Part shown: positions 47,101 through 56,800 of the stretch, in pieces | Layout: each line of letters starts with the position of its first letter | Position numbering within the stretch: position 1 is the stretch's first letter | From: Congeria kusceri | Lineage: Eukaryota; Mollusca; Bivalvia; Myida; Dreissenidae | Length of the DNA: 64,000 bases | Direction of reading: 5' to 3' | Assembly (NCBI GenBank): GCA_027627225.1 | Contig: CM051025.1 | Span: forward strand, 77,688,474 to 77,752,473 | Position numbers and translations under genes: made by a program | Notes under the pieces: generated by a model | The model's input: only the letters and a program-made list of their open reading frames with translations | Told to the model about the DNA's origin: nothing | Databases searched by the model: none

Positions 47101-49380
47101 GCTGTTTAAATATTAATTTAATGTTGCTTTATATACCCGTATACATATGCGGGTTTAGAGCGGGGAAGAAGCGGCGTACGCATCCCCCATCACCACGTAA
47201 AATTGTGTTGGGTGTTTAAACCTTTTAATAAGTTAAACATTCTATCTTGAATAATAACATAAGTTTATCGAATTTGTTATGATATTGTGTTGCCCAAACG
47301 CACAGTTCATGTCTAGAATCTCTTAAAAAAGCCAAATATGATATTGCGCAATTTAATTTTCATTGTTATGTTTGTATAATTTATATATGTTAAGGTTTGT
47401 AGGTACTTAATTGTTTCCGCCTCCCCCCCCCCCCCCCCCGTAACTCTAAATCCGGTAGCCTTCCCTCTCTCAATACATGAGTGAAATCACAGGCCGGTCC
47501 ATTTCAGGACGTCCCGAGTGATTCCTACCCGGACCTGAGCCACCGGGACATGCACGAGCTTTCTGCATTGGTGTCCAAGCCCCAGCACGCCCAACACAAG
47601 GAGAAAACTGTTGTAGAGGACACGAAAACGAACAACCATAAACTAACCCCGGGGCATCGATACGAGAACATTACTTACAAAAAGCAGCTTCTGCGTCGCC
47701 GACGGGAAAAGACTTCAGAGGTGGAAAGGGCGAAAGCTCAGGAGAAGGCAATTCTTGCACAGGCGGAGGACCACTTGAAACAGAAGGTGGAAAAAGAGCT
47801 CGCTAATTCGAAGAAGCAACAGAAAGAGTCGAAGGTGGTCGTGTCTGAAAAACAGGATTCGGGTTTCGTTGGCAGCGGAGGAAAAGGGGACGGTAAAAGT
47901 GAGTTATCGTTGTTACAGAAATCCGGTATTTATCAGATCGATTTAAGTAGTGTGAGAAATGAAATTCCCCCCGTTACTTACGAACCCCGGCCTCCTGAAT
48001 TCACAAATGGAAGTGCTAGAACAGACCGTAATCATAGTAAACGGCGATTTTCGGATTTAAAGAACGGAGACCTCGCGATACGCTATAGTGCTTCAGGTAA
48101 CATTAAAGGTAGAGTTCTTAAAAAGAAATGGCGCGATGACTGCGATTGCCTGCGGTGTGACATCATACGGCGACAGTATATGGAGGGCGACATGCAGTCG
48201 TATAAGAACTGGGGATCGTACCCGTGCATGAAGCTTGCCAAATCTAGGCCCGACAGCGAGTCTTTCTATTATGACAGTGACTAGTAATGTAGTAAATACT
48301 GTGAACCGATTATATAAAATTATCTGTGTGGGGAGTATTTGAAGACTTGCCAGTACTTCCATTCATTTATTTTCATAAAAGTAACGCCACGCTTTTAATA
48401 ACCGAATTTGATACCGCTTTACCGATTAATGCGTTAATCCTATACATGTTAACAAAACTTCAGTACAATGTACATTCTGGTTTATAAATTACAAAGCGGA
48501 ACGGAACAGATTCAAAATATGTTCACACTTTTACAAATGCACTATCTTTTGTTTTAACACACGTTCTTTCCTTTTGTTTCGTTCCACAACTTTTTTTCGA
48601 TGAAAGAAATATGGTGTGGAGTGAGATAGCGTTTCTAACAAAACCACTACTTTCAGTATACCTACTGTTTGGAATCTATCCCTATCAGAATATTAAATTT
48701 CGATGTTTTCGATCTAATTTCGTAACGAAAGAGGTTAGCATTCACACTGTTTGTTCTTTTCAGAATGTATAAAATGCAAAAGATTATGAAAGACGAGCAA
48801 ATAGGTCATTCGATATCCTTTTTTTATTTTCATTATTTTTTATTTTCGGAAAGGATACTATGTTTAGAAAGGCAATGTCCAATTTACAGGCTAATGATCC
48901 AGTGGTAAATATAAAATAGGACACTCGTGAACCAGAACATGGATTAGATTTGTAACGCATTAAGTGCTTACTTCTTAAGCATAAATCTTAATATAGTTCA
49001 TATGAGAATCGGATTGGCGAAATAGTATATTTACTGTTTTATTCAATTTGTATCACGAGTTCAATCATTCGAACAGGACAACCGCTTAAAAGTATGCCTA
49101 TATTCAATTCACATAATTATACGCTTGCTTGTGGGTTATTTTTAATGCAGGTATTAATTTGGTGCCAATGCAATCTGTCTTTATTTCAGAGCGTGCTCGC
49201 GAATCAAACCACAATTCCCCACCCACCACTATCGTCACGAAGGAATCCGACACGGTCACGTGCACACCCGATGACGTCACAATGTTGTCGCCACTAACAC
49301 TGTCCAGGTCCCCTAACTCACACAATGGTACTAACTCAACTTACGACACTGAATTACGGAACCTAGCAGAGACTACATAG
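38111..49380 (+). CDS. Unrecognised gene, 4-6 exons, + strand
   Basis: I do not recognise this protein. Exons at 40952-41182, 42845-43006 and 47508-48284 join at phase 0 throughout. A 60 bp candidate at 38111 and an alternative last exon at 49190 also fit the phase. The product is basic and soluble, with no signal peptide or membrane segment seen. It contains RATYVQRWKVLRDRNKNLPK, a KLPGAGTYT phrase of the kind seen in proline/glycine repeat proteins of cilia, a Lys/Arg/Glu/Gln-rich helix (about 70 residues) and a C-terminal CDCLRCD cluster. A cytoskeletal or ciliary role is only a guess from the LPGxGTYT phrase. The exons are clearly more GC-rich than the introns. The start codon was not located. 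Confidence 0.6.
38437..39440. repeat. Tandem array of about 52 bp units, split by an insertion
   Basis: Units contain TCTCAGATGAACAGTTCACA followed by TCTCCTTAAGGTACA (for example 39079, 39131, 39183). About three units lie before 38572 and about ten after 38919. A separate element interrupts them. Confidence 0.8.
38572..38915. mobile_element. TTAA-flanked piggyBac-like short element
   Basis: The ends AGGGACAGTTTCACAGTTTT and (inverted) AGGAACAGTTTCACAGTTTG are flanked by TTAA at 38568-38571 and 38916-38919. TTAA occurs in the host unit CTCCTTAAGGTACA, so the insertion point is explained. No transposase is encoded. Confidence 0.75.
39800..40046. mobile_element. Short inverted-repeat element (GAGGCGTGTCGTGGG family), good copy
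   Basis: It begins GAGGCGTGTCGTGGGAAAAC and ends GTTTACCCACGACACGCCTC. Internal inverted words GTCCGCACAGGCTAATCCAG and CTGGATTAGCCTGTGCGGAC can fold back on each other. Non-coding. Confidence 0.85.
40952..41182 (+). CDS. Gene 2 coding exon (GC-rich), probable GC-AG donor
   Basis: The acceptor is CTCTCCACAG. It encodes AYRRAYEDHVGKGLHGARPV and RATYVQRWKVLRDRNKNLPK. No GT donor keeps the frame. AAG|GCAAGG at 41183 is a good GC donor and gives phase 0 into the next exon. Without it the frame ends at a stop at 41207-41209 or nearby, so a terminal exon is the alternative reading. Confidence 0.75.
41183..42056 (+). other. Gene 2 intron, first part, nothing recognised
   Basis: AT-rich sequence without recognised repeat ends. 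Confidence 0.4.
42057..42318. mobile_element. TTTTTAGTTTCTCGG-family short element, copy 1 (worn)
   Basis: The left ATTTTTAGTTTCCCGCACC and CTGTCCAGTCGG, and the right CGGGTCGGCGGATCATGG then AAACTAAAGA, match the better ends of copies at 55859 and 57906. Confidence 0.65.
42845..43006 (+). CDS. Gene 2 coding exon with LPGAGTYT
   Basis: The acceptor is TTATTATCTACAG and the donor ATG|GTAGGG; 54 codons, phase 0 at both ends. It encodes KLPGAGTYTRSLTYESMKLP and SVYSDGYRQKDSWDKKS. Confidence 0.75.
43018..43263. mobile_element. Short foldback element in gene 2 intron
   Basis: The left ACCATATCCACAAAGCTCCT and the right GTAGATACGGGCC resemble the ends of 33738-34015. Non-coding and worn. Confidence 0.5.
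43430..43690. mobile_element. Short foldback element (CAACCCATTCTTAGACTTAAG)
   Basis: ACCAACCCATTCTTAGACTT then AAGAATAAAG on the left is inverted as CTTTATTCTTAAGTC then TAAGAATTGGTTG on the right. Non-coding. Confidence 0.65.
43875..43957 (+). repeat. Two-copy tandem repeat of about 41 bp
   Basis: CAATCTGCTTCTTGAACACA followed by ATAGGTCCTTGT is present twice in a row with two changes. Confidence 0.85.
44457..44520. repeat. Short hairpin sequence
   Basis: GTACGTCCACCATAAATTCT is inverted as AGAATGTATGGTGGGTGTAC with three mismatches, around a loop of about 20 bases. It lies in the gene 2 intron. The rest of 43958-46750 is plain apart from an (ATT)n run at 45366-45387. Confidence 0.7.
46751..46944. 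mobile_element. Short inverted-repeat element (GAGGCG family)
   Basis: It begins GAGGCGTGTCGTGGGAAAAC and ends GTTTTCCCATGACACGCCTC. The inner foldback is GGATTAGCCTGTGCGGACTG against CAGGCTAATCCGGG. Confidence 0.85.
47149..47457. mobile_element. Short element with GGATTTAGAG inverted ends, next to gene 2 exon
   Basis: The left GCGGGTTTAGAGCGGGG and the right CCCCGTAACTCTAAATCCGG are inverted. A run of 17 C (47423-47439) lies inside the right end. A second left end, GCGGATTTAGAGGGAGTGGC, is at 42484. The element stops about 50 bp before the exon at 47508. Confidence 0.6.
47508..48284 (+). CDS. Gene 2 large coding exon, basic coiled coil and Cys cluster
   Basis: The acceptor is GGTCCATTTCAG; phase 0; open to TAG at 48282. 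It encodes DVPSDSYPDLSHRDMHELSA, a helix of about 70 residues rich in Lys, Glu and Gln (KKQLLRRRREKTSEVERAKA onward), then WRDDCDCLRCDIIRRQYMEG and an acidic C-terminus. A donor TTCAG|GTAACA at 48096 gives the phase needed to skip the Cys cluster and use the exon at 49190. Confidence 0.8.
   Translation, partial: DVPSDSYPDLSHRDMHELSALVSKPQHAQHKEKTVVEDTKTNNHKLTPGHRYENITYKKQLLRRRREKTSEVERAKAQEKAILAQAEDHLKQKVEKELANSKKQQKESKVVVSEKQDSGFVGSGGKGDGKSELSLLQKSGIYQIDLSSVRNEIPPVTYEPRPPEFTNGSARTDRNHSKRRFSDLKNGDLAIRYSASGNIKGRVLKKKWRDDCDCLRCDIIRRQYMEGDMQSYKNWGSYPCMKLAKSRPDSESFYYDSD
48285..49189 (+). other. 3' UTR or intron between alternative gene 2 ends
   Basis: AT-rich, no repeat recognised. Which role it plays depends on whether the donor at 48096 is used. 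Confidence 0.4.
49190..49380 (+). CDS. Possible alternative last exon of gene 2
   Basis: The acceptor TCTTTATTTCAG is followed by ERARESNHNSPPTTIVTKES and a Ser/Thr-rich tail ending at TAG. It needs one incoming base, which the donor at 48096 supplies. AATAAA follows 43 bp after the stop. It could instead belong to another transcript. Confidence 0.5.
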
Positions 49381-49422
49381 AACATCGGAGACCCGCGGAC
49401 ATGTAAACGCACTTGACTCTCT

Positions 49423-49428
49423 AATAAA
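49423..49428 (+). terminator. Polyadenylation signal AATAAA for gene 2
   Basis: A canonical AATAAA lies just after the stop codon at 49378-49380. Confidence 0.65.
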
Positions 49429-49444
49429 CATGTTGTTTCGTCAA

Positions 49445-49995
49445 ATATACGCTCGCGACTTACTCGTTATTTACACCACGTGATTTCGTTTTAGGTTATA
49501 AACGCCCGTGGTTTAACACGTGATTTCGTTTTATGCATGTTACTGCATAATTTATACGCGATTTCGATATATTCGCTCGCGATTTCGTTAGTGACAGGTG
49601 GTTTTGTTATACACTCTCGTTATCTTAACAAGTGTTTCGTTTTATACACGTCGTTAGTTCACGTAAGTTCGTTCCAATTATACGCTCGTGATTTCGTTAT
49701 TTACACGTGGTTTCGTTATACACTATTGTAGTTTTACAAGTGTTTTCGTTTTATACACGTGGTTTCGTTATATTCACGTAAGTGTATTGTATACTAGTGT
49801 GATATATAAACGTGATTGCGATATCTACACGTGGTTTCCTAAGATACAGATGATGTTGCCATAAGTACACGTAATATATACACATTCCCTTTTATGTACA
49901 TGCGGTTTGCTTTAGGTACTGAATTTCAATGTAGGTGCATGATTTCGCTTTACACAGTATATTCATGGATTTCGATAAACAAGTGTGATTTAGCT
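49445..49995. repeat. Degenerate CGTG/TTTCGTT repeat tract
   Basis: Words such as CGTGATTTCGTTAT, ACACGTGGTTTCGTTATA and CGCTCGTGATTTCGTTAT recur about every 20-45 bp through 550 bp. They are too diverged to set one unit. CACGTG-like words are frequent. Confidence 0.6.
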
Positions 49996-50187
49996 ACATG
50001 AATATACGTGTGCTTATTGAAAGCTACCGGCATATGCGTATTACGCATTTAGCTGTGTGGTCCAAGAGAGAAATTAGACCAACGTAATGTTTCGGTTTGT
50101 ATTCTTACATAAATCTTAATTTTTCGGTTTCTTATCACGTTTGAATTCTTACATGAATAAGACTTTCCGAACATGTGTACGTAAAAG

Positions 50188-50752
50188 TATAGAAGCGTCC
50201 TAGTCCATAGTCTATATTATTTGTGTATTCCATTATCTCATAATTAGCAGATACTTAGTCCTAATTATGAGATACTATGTCCTAATTAGGAGATACTAAG
50301 CCCTAATTATGAGATAGTTAGTCCTATTTATGAGATAACAAGTCCTAATTATGAGATAGTATCTCGTAATTAGGAGATTCTAAGTCCTAATTAGGAAATA
50401 CTAAGTCCTAATTAGGAGATAGTATCTCATTATTATGAGATATTAAGTCCTAATTAGGACATACTAACTCCTATTTAGGTGATACTAAATTATAATTATG
50501 AGATAGTATCTCCTTATTAGAAGATAGTAAGTCCTATTAGGAGAAAGTTAGTCCTAATTAGGTGATAGTAAGTCCAAATTACGAGATAGTAAGTCCTATT
50601 ACAGTATCTCCTAATTAGGAGATACTAAGTCCTAATTAGGAGATGCTAAGTCCTAATTAGGATATACTAAGTCGTAATTAGGACTTAGTATCTCCTAATT
50701 ATGAGATAATGGAATACAAACATAATTTAGACTGTGGCACTAGGACGCTTCC
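50188..50752. mobile_element. Foldback element packed with TCCTAATTAGGA palindromes
   Basis: The ends GAAGCGTCCTAGTCCATAGT and (inverted) GAAGCGTCCTAGTGCCACAG continue as inverted TATTCCATTATCTCATAATTA. Between them about 25 copies of an approximately 18 bp word alternate TCCTAATTAGGAGATACTAAG and relatives, themselves palindromic. Non-coding. Confidence 0.75.
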
Positions 50753-51782
50753 ATATAAAAGCGATAATATGTAATATTTCTAACATCACGTGCAATTGAA
50801 AGTATCCGTTTGTCCTAATTTACTACTTAGCCGATCGCTAACGATACAATGGTCAAGTACATGTATGAAAATATAACTATGTTAGAGCTACATGTAACAA
50901 ATGCGGATAGTGTACCGGTTCGTTGGTAAAACGTATTAAACCTCTTGCTGTGTCCGTCTAACTTACCCTCGAACTGATACATATATCATTTAATATTGTA
51001 TGTTACGTGATTACTATTCCAGTATTCAGTCTTCTAATGATTTGTGTCAAATGTATGTGTACCGTTTATTGTCAGTTGTTGTAGTGCTCGTTGTTACTGT
51101 TTTTATCATCAGAATCTGATGTTGTTACATCTGTCTAATTTTTTACTAACGTATTCATTAAATTATTAACATCTTTGTCATCATACGTCTGTGAGAACCT
51201 TTTCTTAAACTGATTACCGTTATTTGTTTTCAGCAATATATATTGTTGTGATTCTATAAAATTACATGTATTTTATGATGTTCTCAAACCAACTGTTTTG
51301 TGAACATATATATCATTTGCAATAGCTATAGGTCTACTGTACATCCATTGTACTTCATGCATATCTGTTAAAAGAATATATCGAGAACTAAACCAATGCT
51401 CTGTGTTCTGTGTCAAAGGCAAGCCACCGTAGTTGAATACGGAAATCGCAATGTTATATATGTGAATATACAAACATTCAATGGTAACACAATCTATAGG
51501 GGTGGGGGTGGGGGGTGTCGTAAAAAGTGAAAACCCAGGCACCACAAATACATGTACGAACATTCTCAAGCTTAGTTTCAATCTTAAATATCCCCCCCCC
51601 CCCAAAAAAAAACAACAACAAAAAAACAATGTGACATGTAATAACGGTTTTCATGGCCTTTATGTAAGATTAAAACTACGTTCATGTTACAATCTCATTA
51701 ACATCAAATCCTAACGTTCGCTATATTAGTTGTCGCTGTTCAGCGTATAGTATAGCAGCGTCAGACAGGAGATGATTTTAAT
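50753..51782. other. Intergenic, no supported gene
   Basis: Contains a G-rich run (51500-51515), a C run (51592-51603) followed by an A-rich run, and AT-rich sequence. Open frames here are short and follow the low-complexity runs. Confidence 0.4.
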
Positions 51783-52542
51783 GAGATTGGTTCATGTTCA
51801 TGAAATCGCAGATTCAGCCTACAGTACTCTGTGCATGTAACGCTTATGTACAGGTGTCATTATTAAAGCATAATTATATCCATCAATTTTTTAATTAGGA
51901 AATAGTTTCCGATTTTGACTTGGCTATAACAGTCAATAAATGTGCGATTTTTCGTTCTTATGCGTGTATATCAAACCATTCGGACTAACGCACTCGTGGT
52001 TTAATTCCTACGCATCATAACTCAAAATCGTTGTTTATTTAAAGATAAACAACGATAAAGCGAAAATTATTTCGATTCTAACATGACCTGACAATCTATT
52101 ATGCAATACAATGCGAACTATAGTTTACAGTTACTGAACTACATTTGCGAGTCGTTTATTGGAGATTGGTTCATGTTCATGAATTCGCAGATTCAGCCTA
52201 CAGTACTCTGTGCATGTAACGCTTATGTACAGGTGTCATTATTAAAGCATAATTATATCCATCAATTTTTTAATTAGGAAATAGTTTCCGATTTTGACTT
52301 GGCTATAACAGTCAATAAATGTGCGATTTTTCGTTCTTATGCGTGTATATCAAACCATTCGGACTAACGCACTCGTGGTTTAATTCCTACGCATCATAAC
52401 TCAAAATCGTTGTTTATTTAAAGATAAACAACGATAAAGCGAAAATTATTTCGATTCTAACATGACCTGACAATCTATTCTGCAATTACAATGCGAACTA
52501 TAGTTTACAGTTACTGAACTACATTTGCCAGTCGTTTATTGG
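51783..52542 (+). repeat. 379 bp direct tandem duplication
   Basis: GAGATTGGTTCATGTTCATG starts at 51783 and again at 52162. The two copies are almost identical for their full length (single-base changes such as AAATCG/AATTCG and GCGAGTCG/GCCAGTCG). A recent event is implied. Confidence 0.9.
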
Positions 52543-52901
52543 CAATTTAACAACGGCAATTTTCTTCTTGGTCTATAGAAAACTCTTTCGCGTGTCGTGT
52601 TAGAATACGAAGTATTGAATCTTAACCAGTCAGAGTAAGGTGTATGCCATATTTTGTCTTTATCACCTGCTATTCCTTGTTTCCCGTGTAATACAACCAT
52701 ACGAATATTTATATCTTACACATGTGTAAGATAACATTATAAGCGTTTTCAATGGCTACGTATTCTTTGACTGACCAATCGCATGACGTTATTTTGGTAA
52801 AATGACGTCGTCAACATCAAATGACGTCACCTCAGTACACATCTTTGAGAATTTACCAACTTATTTTGGTCCTATTTCGTTTAAAAGCATGTGATAAAAA
52901 A

Positions 52902-53030
52902 GATCTGACACGAGTTGTCATTTCATACCATATTTTATTAAACTCGTCCAGGAAATTCGTCAGTAAGCTCGCCAAAGGCTCGCTTACTAACACAATTCCT
53001 GCACTATGAAATGACAACTCGTGTCAGATC
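52902..53030. mobile_element. 129 bp hairpin element with perfect 25 bp arms
   Basis: GATCTGACACGAGTTGTCAT followed by TTCAT is perfectly inverted at 53006-53030. Inner words CAGGAAATT/AATTCCTG and AGTAAGCTCG/CGAGC..TTACT also pair. It looks like a miniature foldback element. Confidence 0.75.
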
Positions 53031-53754
53031 CTATATATATTGGTAAGATTAAAACCCTCAATTGCTTAAGGTTTGAAAGTAATCCGTACGACGATTACTG
53101 AAACTAGTATAATAAATATCTCGACTCAAGTCCTTTCAGAATATGATCGAACATTATAAGAACGCATGCAGGTTAAGGAGAAACATGAAGATAAACGACA
53201 ATGGCAAAGAACCCACACTTATACAGTATTAATAATAAATCCATCGAAACTGATATATAGATGCATTTTAACAATTTAAATAAAATAATAAAGCTTCCAT
53301 TCTTTGCAGAGTTATATATAATGTTTACATTTACAACCTTTGCTATTATTATTCAAGAACAAATACAACATTTGCATGTATTTAGGTAACACAAAACGAT
53401 AATAAAAATCATCAAAACATATTTTTTATGAACCGTAACACTATAGTTTATATACCGTATGAATAAAATATTGAACGCGATGCAGGGGAGATGTGGATGG
53501 TACAGAAATTTCTTGATATGTAATAAAATACTTTACAACTACGATAACGGGCAATAAGATCTGACAAAGAACTCTCGCGAATTAACAAAAACGCCGTTTG
53601 TTGCTAGCAACCAAAAAGTTCAAAATTAAGACCCGACACAAACGGCTGATGTCTGAAAACAAACCTCGTGACGTCGTCTGTATACAAACTAACCAACATG
53701 ACATAATTCCGATTAAGTAACAACACCACGTGACCAGGCGGCGTCTCAAGAGGC
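53031..53754. other. Intergenic / 3' flank of gene 3, nothing recognised
   Basis: AT-rich; no clear minus-strand polyadenylation signal close to the gene 3 stop was found. Confidence 0.35.
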
Positions 53755-53886
53755 CTATTGAAGCTTCCTTGCCACGTTATCGACATTGGCCCTCAGCTTG
53801 GTGATCTGCGCGCGCCGCTGCGAGTTCCGCTGCGTCACCTCCTTCGTTTGCCGTCGCACGCGCGTCATCTGAGCGCAGTTCCGCTT
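53755..53886 (-). CDS. Gene 3 last coding exon
   Basis: The minus-strand acceptor is GGTTTTTCAG and the stop is TAG. It encodes KRNCAQMTRVRRQTKEVTQR and ITKLRANVDNVARKLQ; very basic, helical, GC-rich. Confidence 0.75.
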   Translation of the reverse strand, partial: KRNCAQMTRVRRQTKEVTQRNSQRRAQITKLRANVDNVARKLQ

Positions 53887-56800
53887 CTGAAAAACCAGTG
53901 GTCGTCGTCATCAACATCATCGTTATTATCACCATCGCCATCCTCATAATTATTATCATCACAATCATCATCATCATCATCAATGATCCTCGTCGCCGAC
54001 GCATCGTCGTCATCATCATCATCATCGACATTATCAAAATCTACGATAAATATGTGACACTGATAACAAAACCACAAATGATAAGATATCGAAATATCTC
54101 TTGCCTCAGTGATACCAGATAGACGACAGTCCACTTACCTCTAGAACCTTCATAGTCTGTCGGATTTGACTTTGCTTTGCGCGTTCGTCGGCTATCTACA
54201 CAGAACAAATGAATAGGCGTATACTTTTCATACATGAAATAAAATGCGCGTCTCAGTGGCGTATATTGCCAAGAATGAGAAGGACTGGTCAGAACAAATA
54301 CATTTACTGCTATTAGTTTATAGGTGTATTACTAAATAAATTGCTTTAAAATGTTTTGTCAACAGAAGAATTAACAATCTGATTTGTTCTCCCAATGTTC
54401 GCCCAATCTGGCTCTGTTTGAACCAATTTAGTAAAACCAAAATGTAAATCAAAACGTCTCTACTTCATACTACCTTTTGACGCAAACTTTCCGCCTCGAT
54501 TTGCGTGTCCCTGAGCTTCTCCTGCAGCGTTCGGACCTCGGACTGGATTCCCATGGCAACCGTACCTGCCACGATACTCGCCGTCTCTTCCGGGTCCTTC
54601 TCCAGGGTCGCCTCTGTAGACAGGAACAGGACTCGGGACTATGAATGTTCTTCGGAAAGATCTAGGCTGCATTTTCAAAGCTCAATTGTGGAAAGCTTAA
54701 GTTGCACTTAAATTAAAATGTCAGCGTATTTTTTCTGCGTGAAAGCAAACGATTGTTATTAACAAAAACGTAAAATATGAAACACCTGAGCAAGATTTAT
54801 AAATTTAAAACATTGTAATGCAAAATGACCTCCATGTACAATTATTTATCAGTCGCCGTGGCGTGGTGTGTATTGAAAAGTACGGCCATTTTTTTTATAC
54901 TACCGAAAAATAACGAGTGAACACGAACTGTTCATAGTAAATAATAGTTACGTAGTAAATATTGTTAAAAGCATAATGCTTCAAAGTACCAAAATAAACC
55001 ATTTTGAAATAAAACACTTAATGTTAATATGTGACGATTTCAATAAAACAGACTACAGTATTAAGTGGATTTGAGGATACTCGGTTCAATGCGTTTGAAA
55101 GGGTTCAGATATTTGGTCTGAGCAAATATTTGACAAGCAAGTTCACATACTTTGTTGTCTCAGCTTCTCTACTTCATCTCTCACATGTTGCAGTTCTCGG
55201 AAAATAGGAGAATGCATTTTTTCGTACTCGTCTACTTCATGCGCATGCGCCAACATTTTCTCACACTGCGCGCGCATCTTCCTTGATATTGTAATCATGG
55301 GTAATTTGTAATTACGATAACAATTTCTGTTAAATTGACAATTTCTGAGCTTAAACAAAATTTTAAACTGTACGTTCATATTGTATTTTAACATAAATTA
55401 CGCATATAATAAGACATAAGATTGCACAGGTAAAGTTTAAATTAAGGAAAAAGTGTTCGCTTTCAGCAACCATTTATGCTGTCACTGAATGCGTAATGAA
55501 TCGATAATAAAAATGAGCGTTGTATAATTGAGGCGTGTCGTGGGAAACCCAGGACGACACTTTCCGCTTTCATGGTATTTTCTGTTTCAAGGAAGTATCT
55601 TCTAAACATAAATCCACTGTAGGCGGAAAGTGTCGTCCCGGATTAGCCCGTGCGGACTGCACAGGCTAATCCGGGGCGACACTTTACGCACATGCATTCA
55701 GCCCGATGTTCCCACGACACGCCTCCACCGTATGGCACTGACCTTATCTCTAATTCCGTCTCCTCTTCTGCCAAGGAGACTTGCAGTTGGTGACAGATTC
55801 TGGCCTTCAATAGCGCCATGATTTCTAAAACACAACATGCCCATAGGCCAAAGTTTTTATTTTTAGTTTCTCGGACATTTTTGGAAAACTGTCCAGTCGG
55901 ACGTTAAATAAAATGAAAAATAAAGTTCTTTTATAAACACATTGTTAACATACACATGACAATAACAATAATTATTTAAAGCAGTGTTTGTTATTAAACA
56001 AACATAAACAATCAATATGATATACGTTGAATTAATATATATCTCGTTGTATTTTATATTTAAAGTGTGATTTGAAAACTTGTAATATCCATCGATAATA
56101 AGGTGACAGTGAAAATAAATTATTTTTTTTATCAATTTTGGGTTCATTACAATATTGTTTTGATCCAATTTTATTTTATTATTGTATCTAAAAAATAATC
56201 GGGTCTGCGGATCCGAGAAACTAAAAATCAACTATCTCTAGCCTAAGATCGTACCGTGTTTGAAATAATGCTGTGAATCCTGTATACATGACAACTGCAC
56301 TTTAATGGGCATATTTTAATGTATTTTAAATATATTATATAAAAACTCAATTTCACATTAAACAGGAGAAAAAATCATTTTGTTTCGCCTCTCCTGTAAA
56401 CATAATAAATGTTAGAGGAAGATAGGCGATCAAGGGCAGTGGCCATGGGGACAAAATGGGAAACTACACAGAGGAAGCTGACATGGTACCAGATCTGAAA
56501 GTACGACCCTCTGCGAATCAGCTTCCTGCTGCGGTCAGTGTATGATCTGCTGCCTTCACCAGCAAACTTATACAGATGGAGAATGCAAGATAACCCAACA
56601 TGTCCTCTGTGTGACAGAACTGGCAGCATGGAGCATATACTGTCCGCCTGCAGCACAGCCCTAACACAAGGCAGATACAGGTGGCGACACGACCAAGTAC
56701 TTCGGGACCTGGCAGACATCTTGGAAAGGCAGCGGACCAAAAAGAGGAAGCGACAGCAGGCTAGAGTTACCCACTTCGTCAAGGAGGGCCAATCTGCACC

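Noticed and set aside
53777..54134. Met/Ile-rich and Asp-rich open frames on both strands
   Set aside because: Produced by the (ATC)n microsatellite next to the last gene 3 exon; the real exon uses another frame.
56375..56782. Minus-strand 135-codon open frame
   Set aside because: It is the antisense shadow of the LINE reverse-transcriptase fragment read on the + strand.
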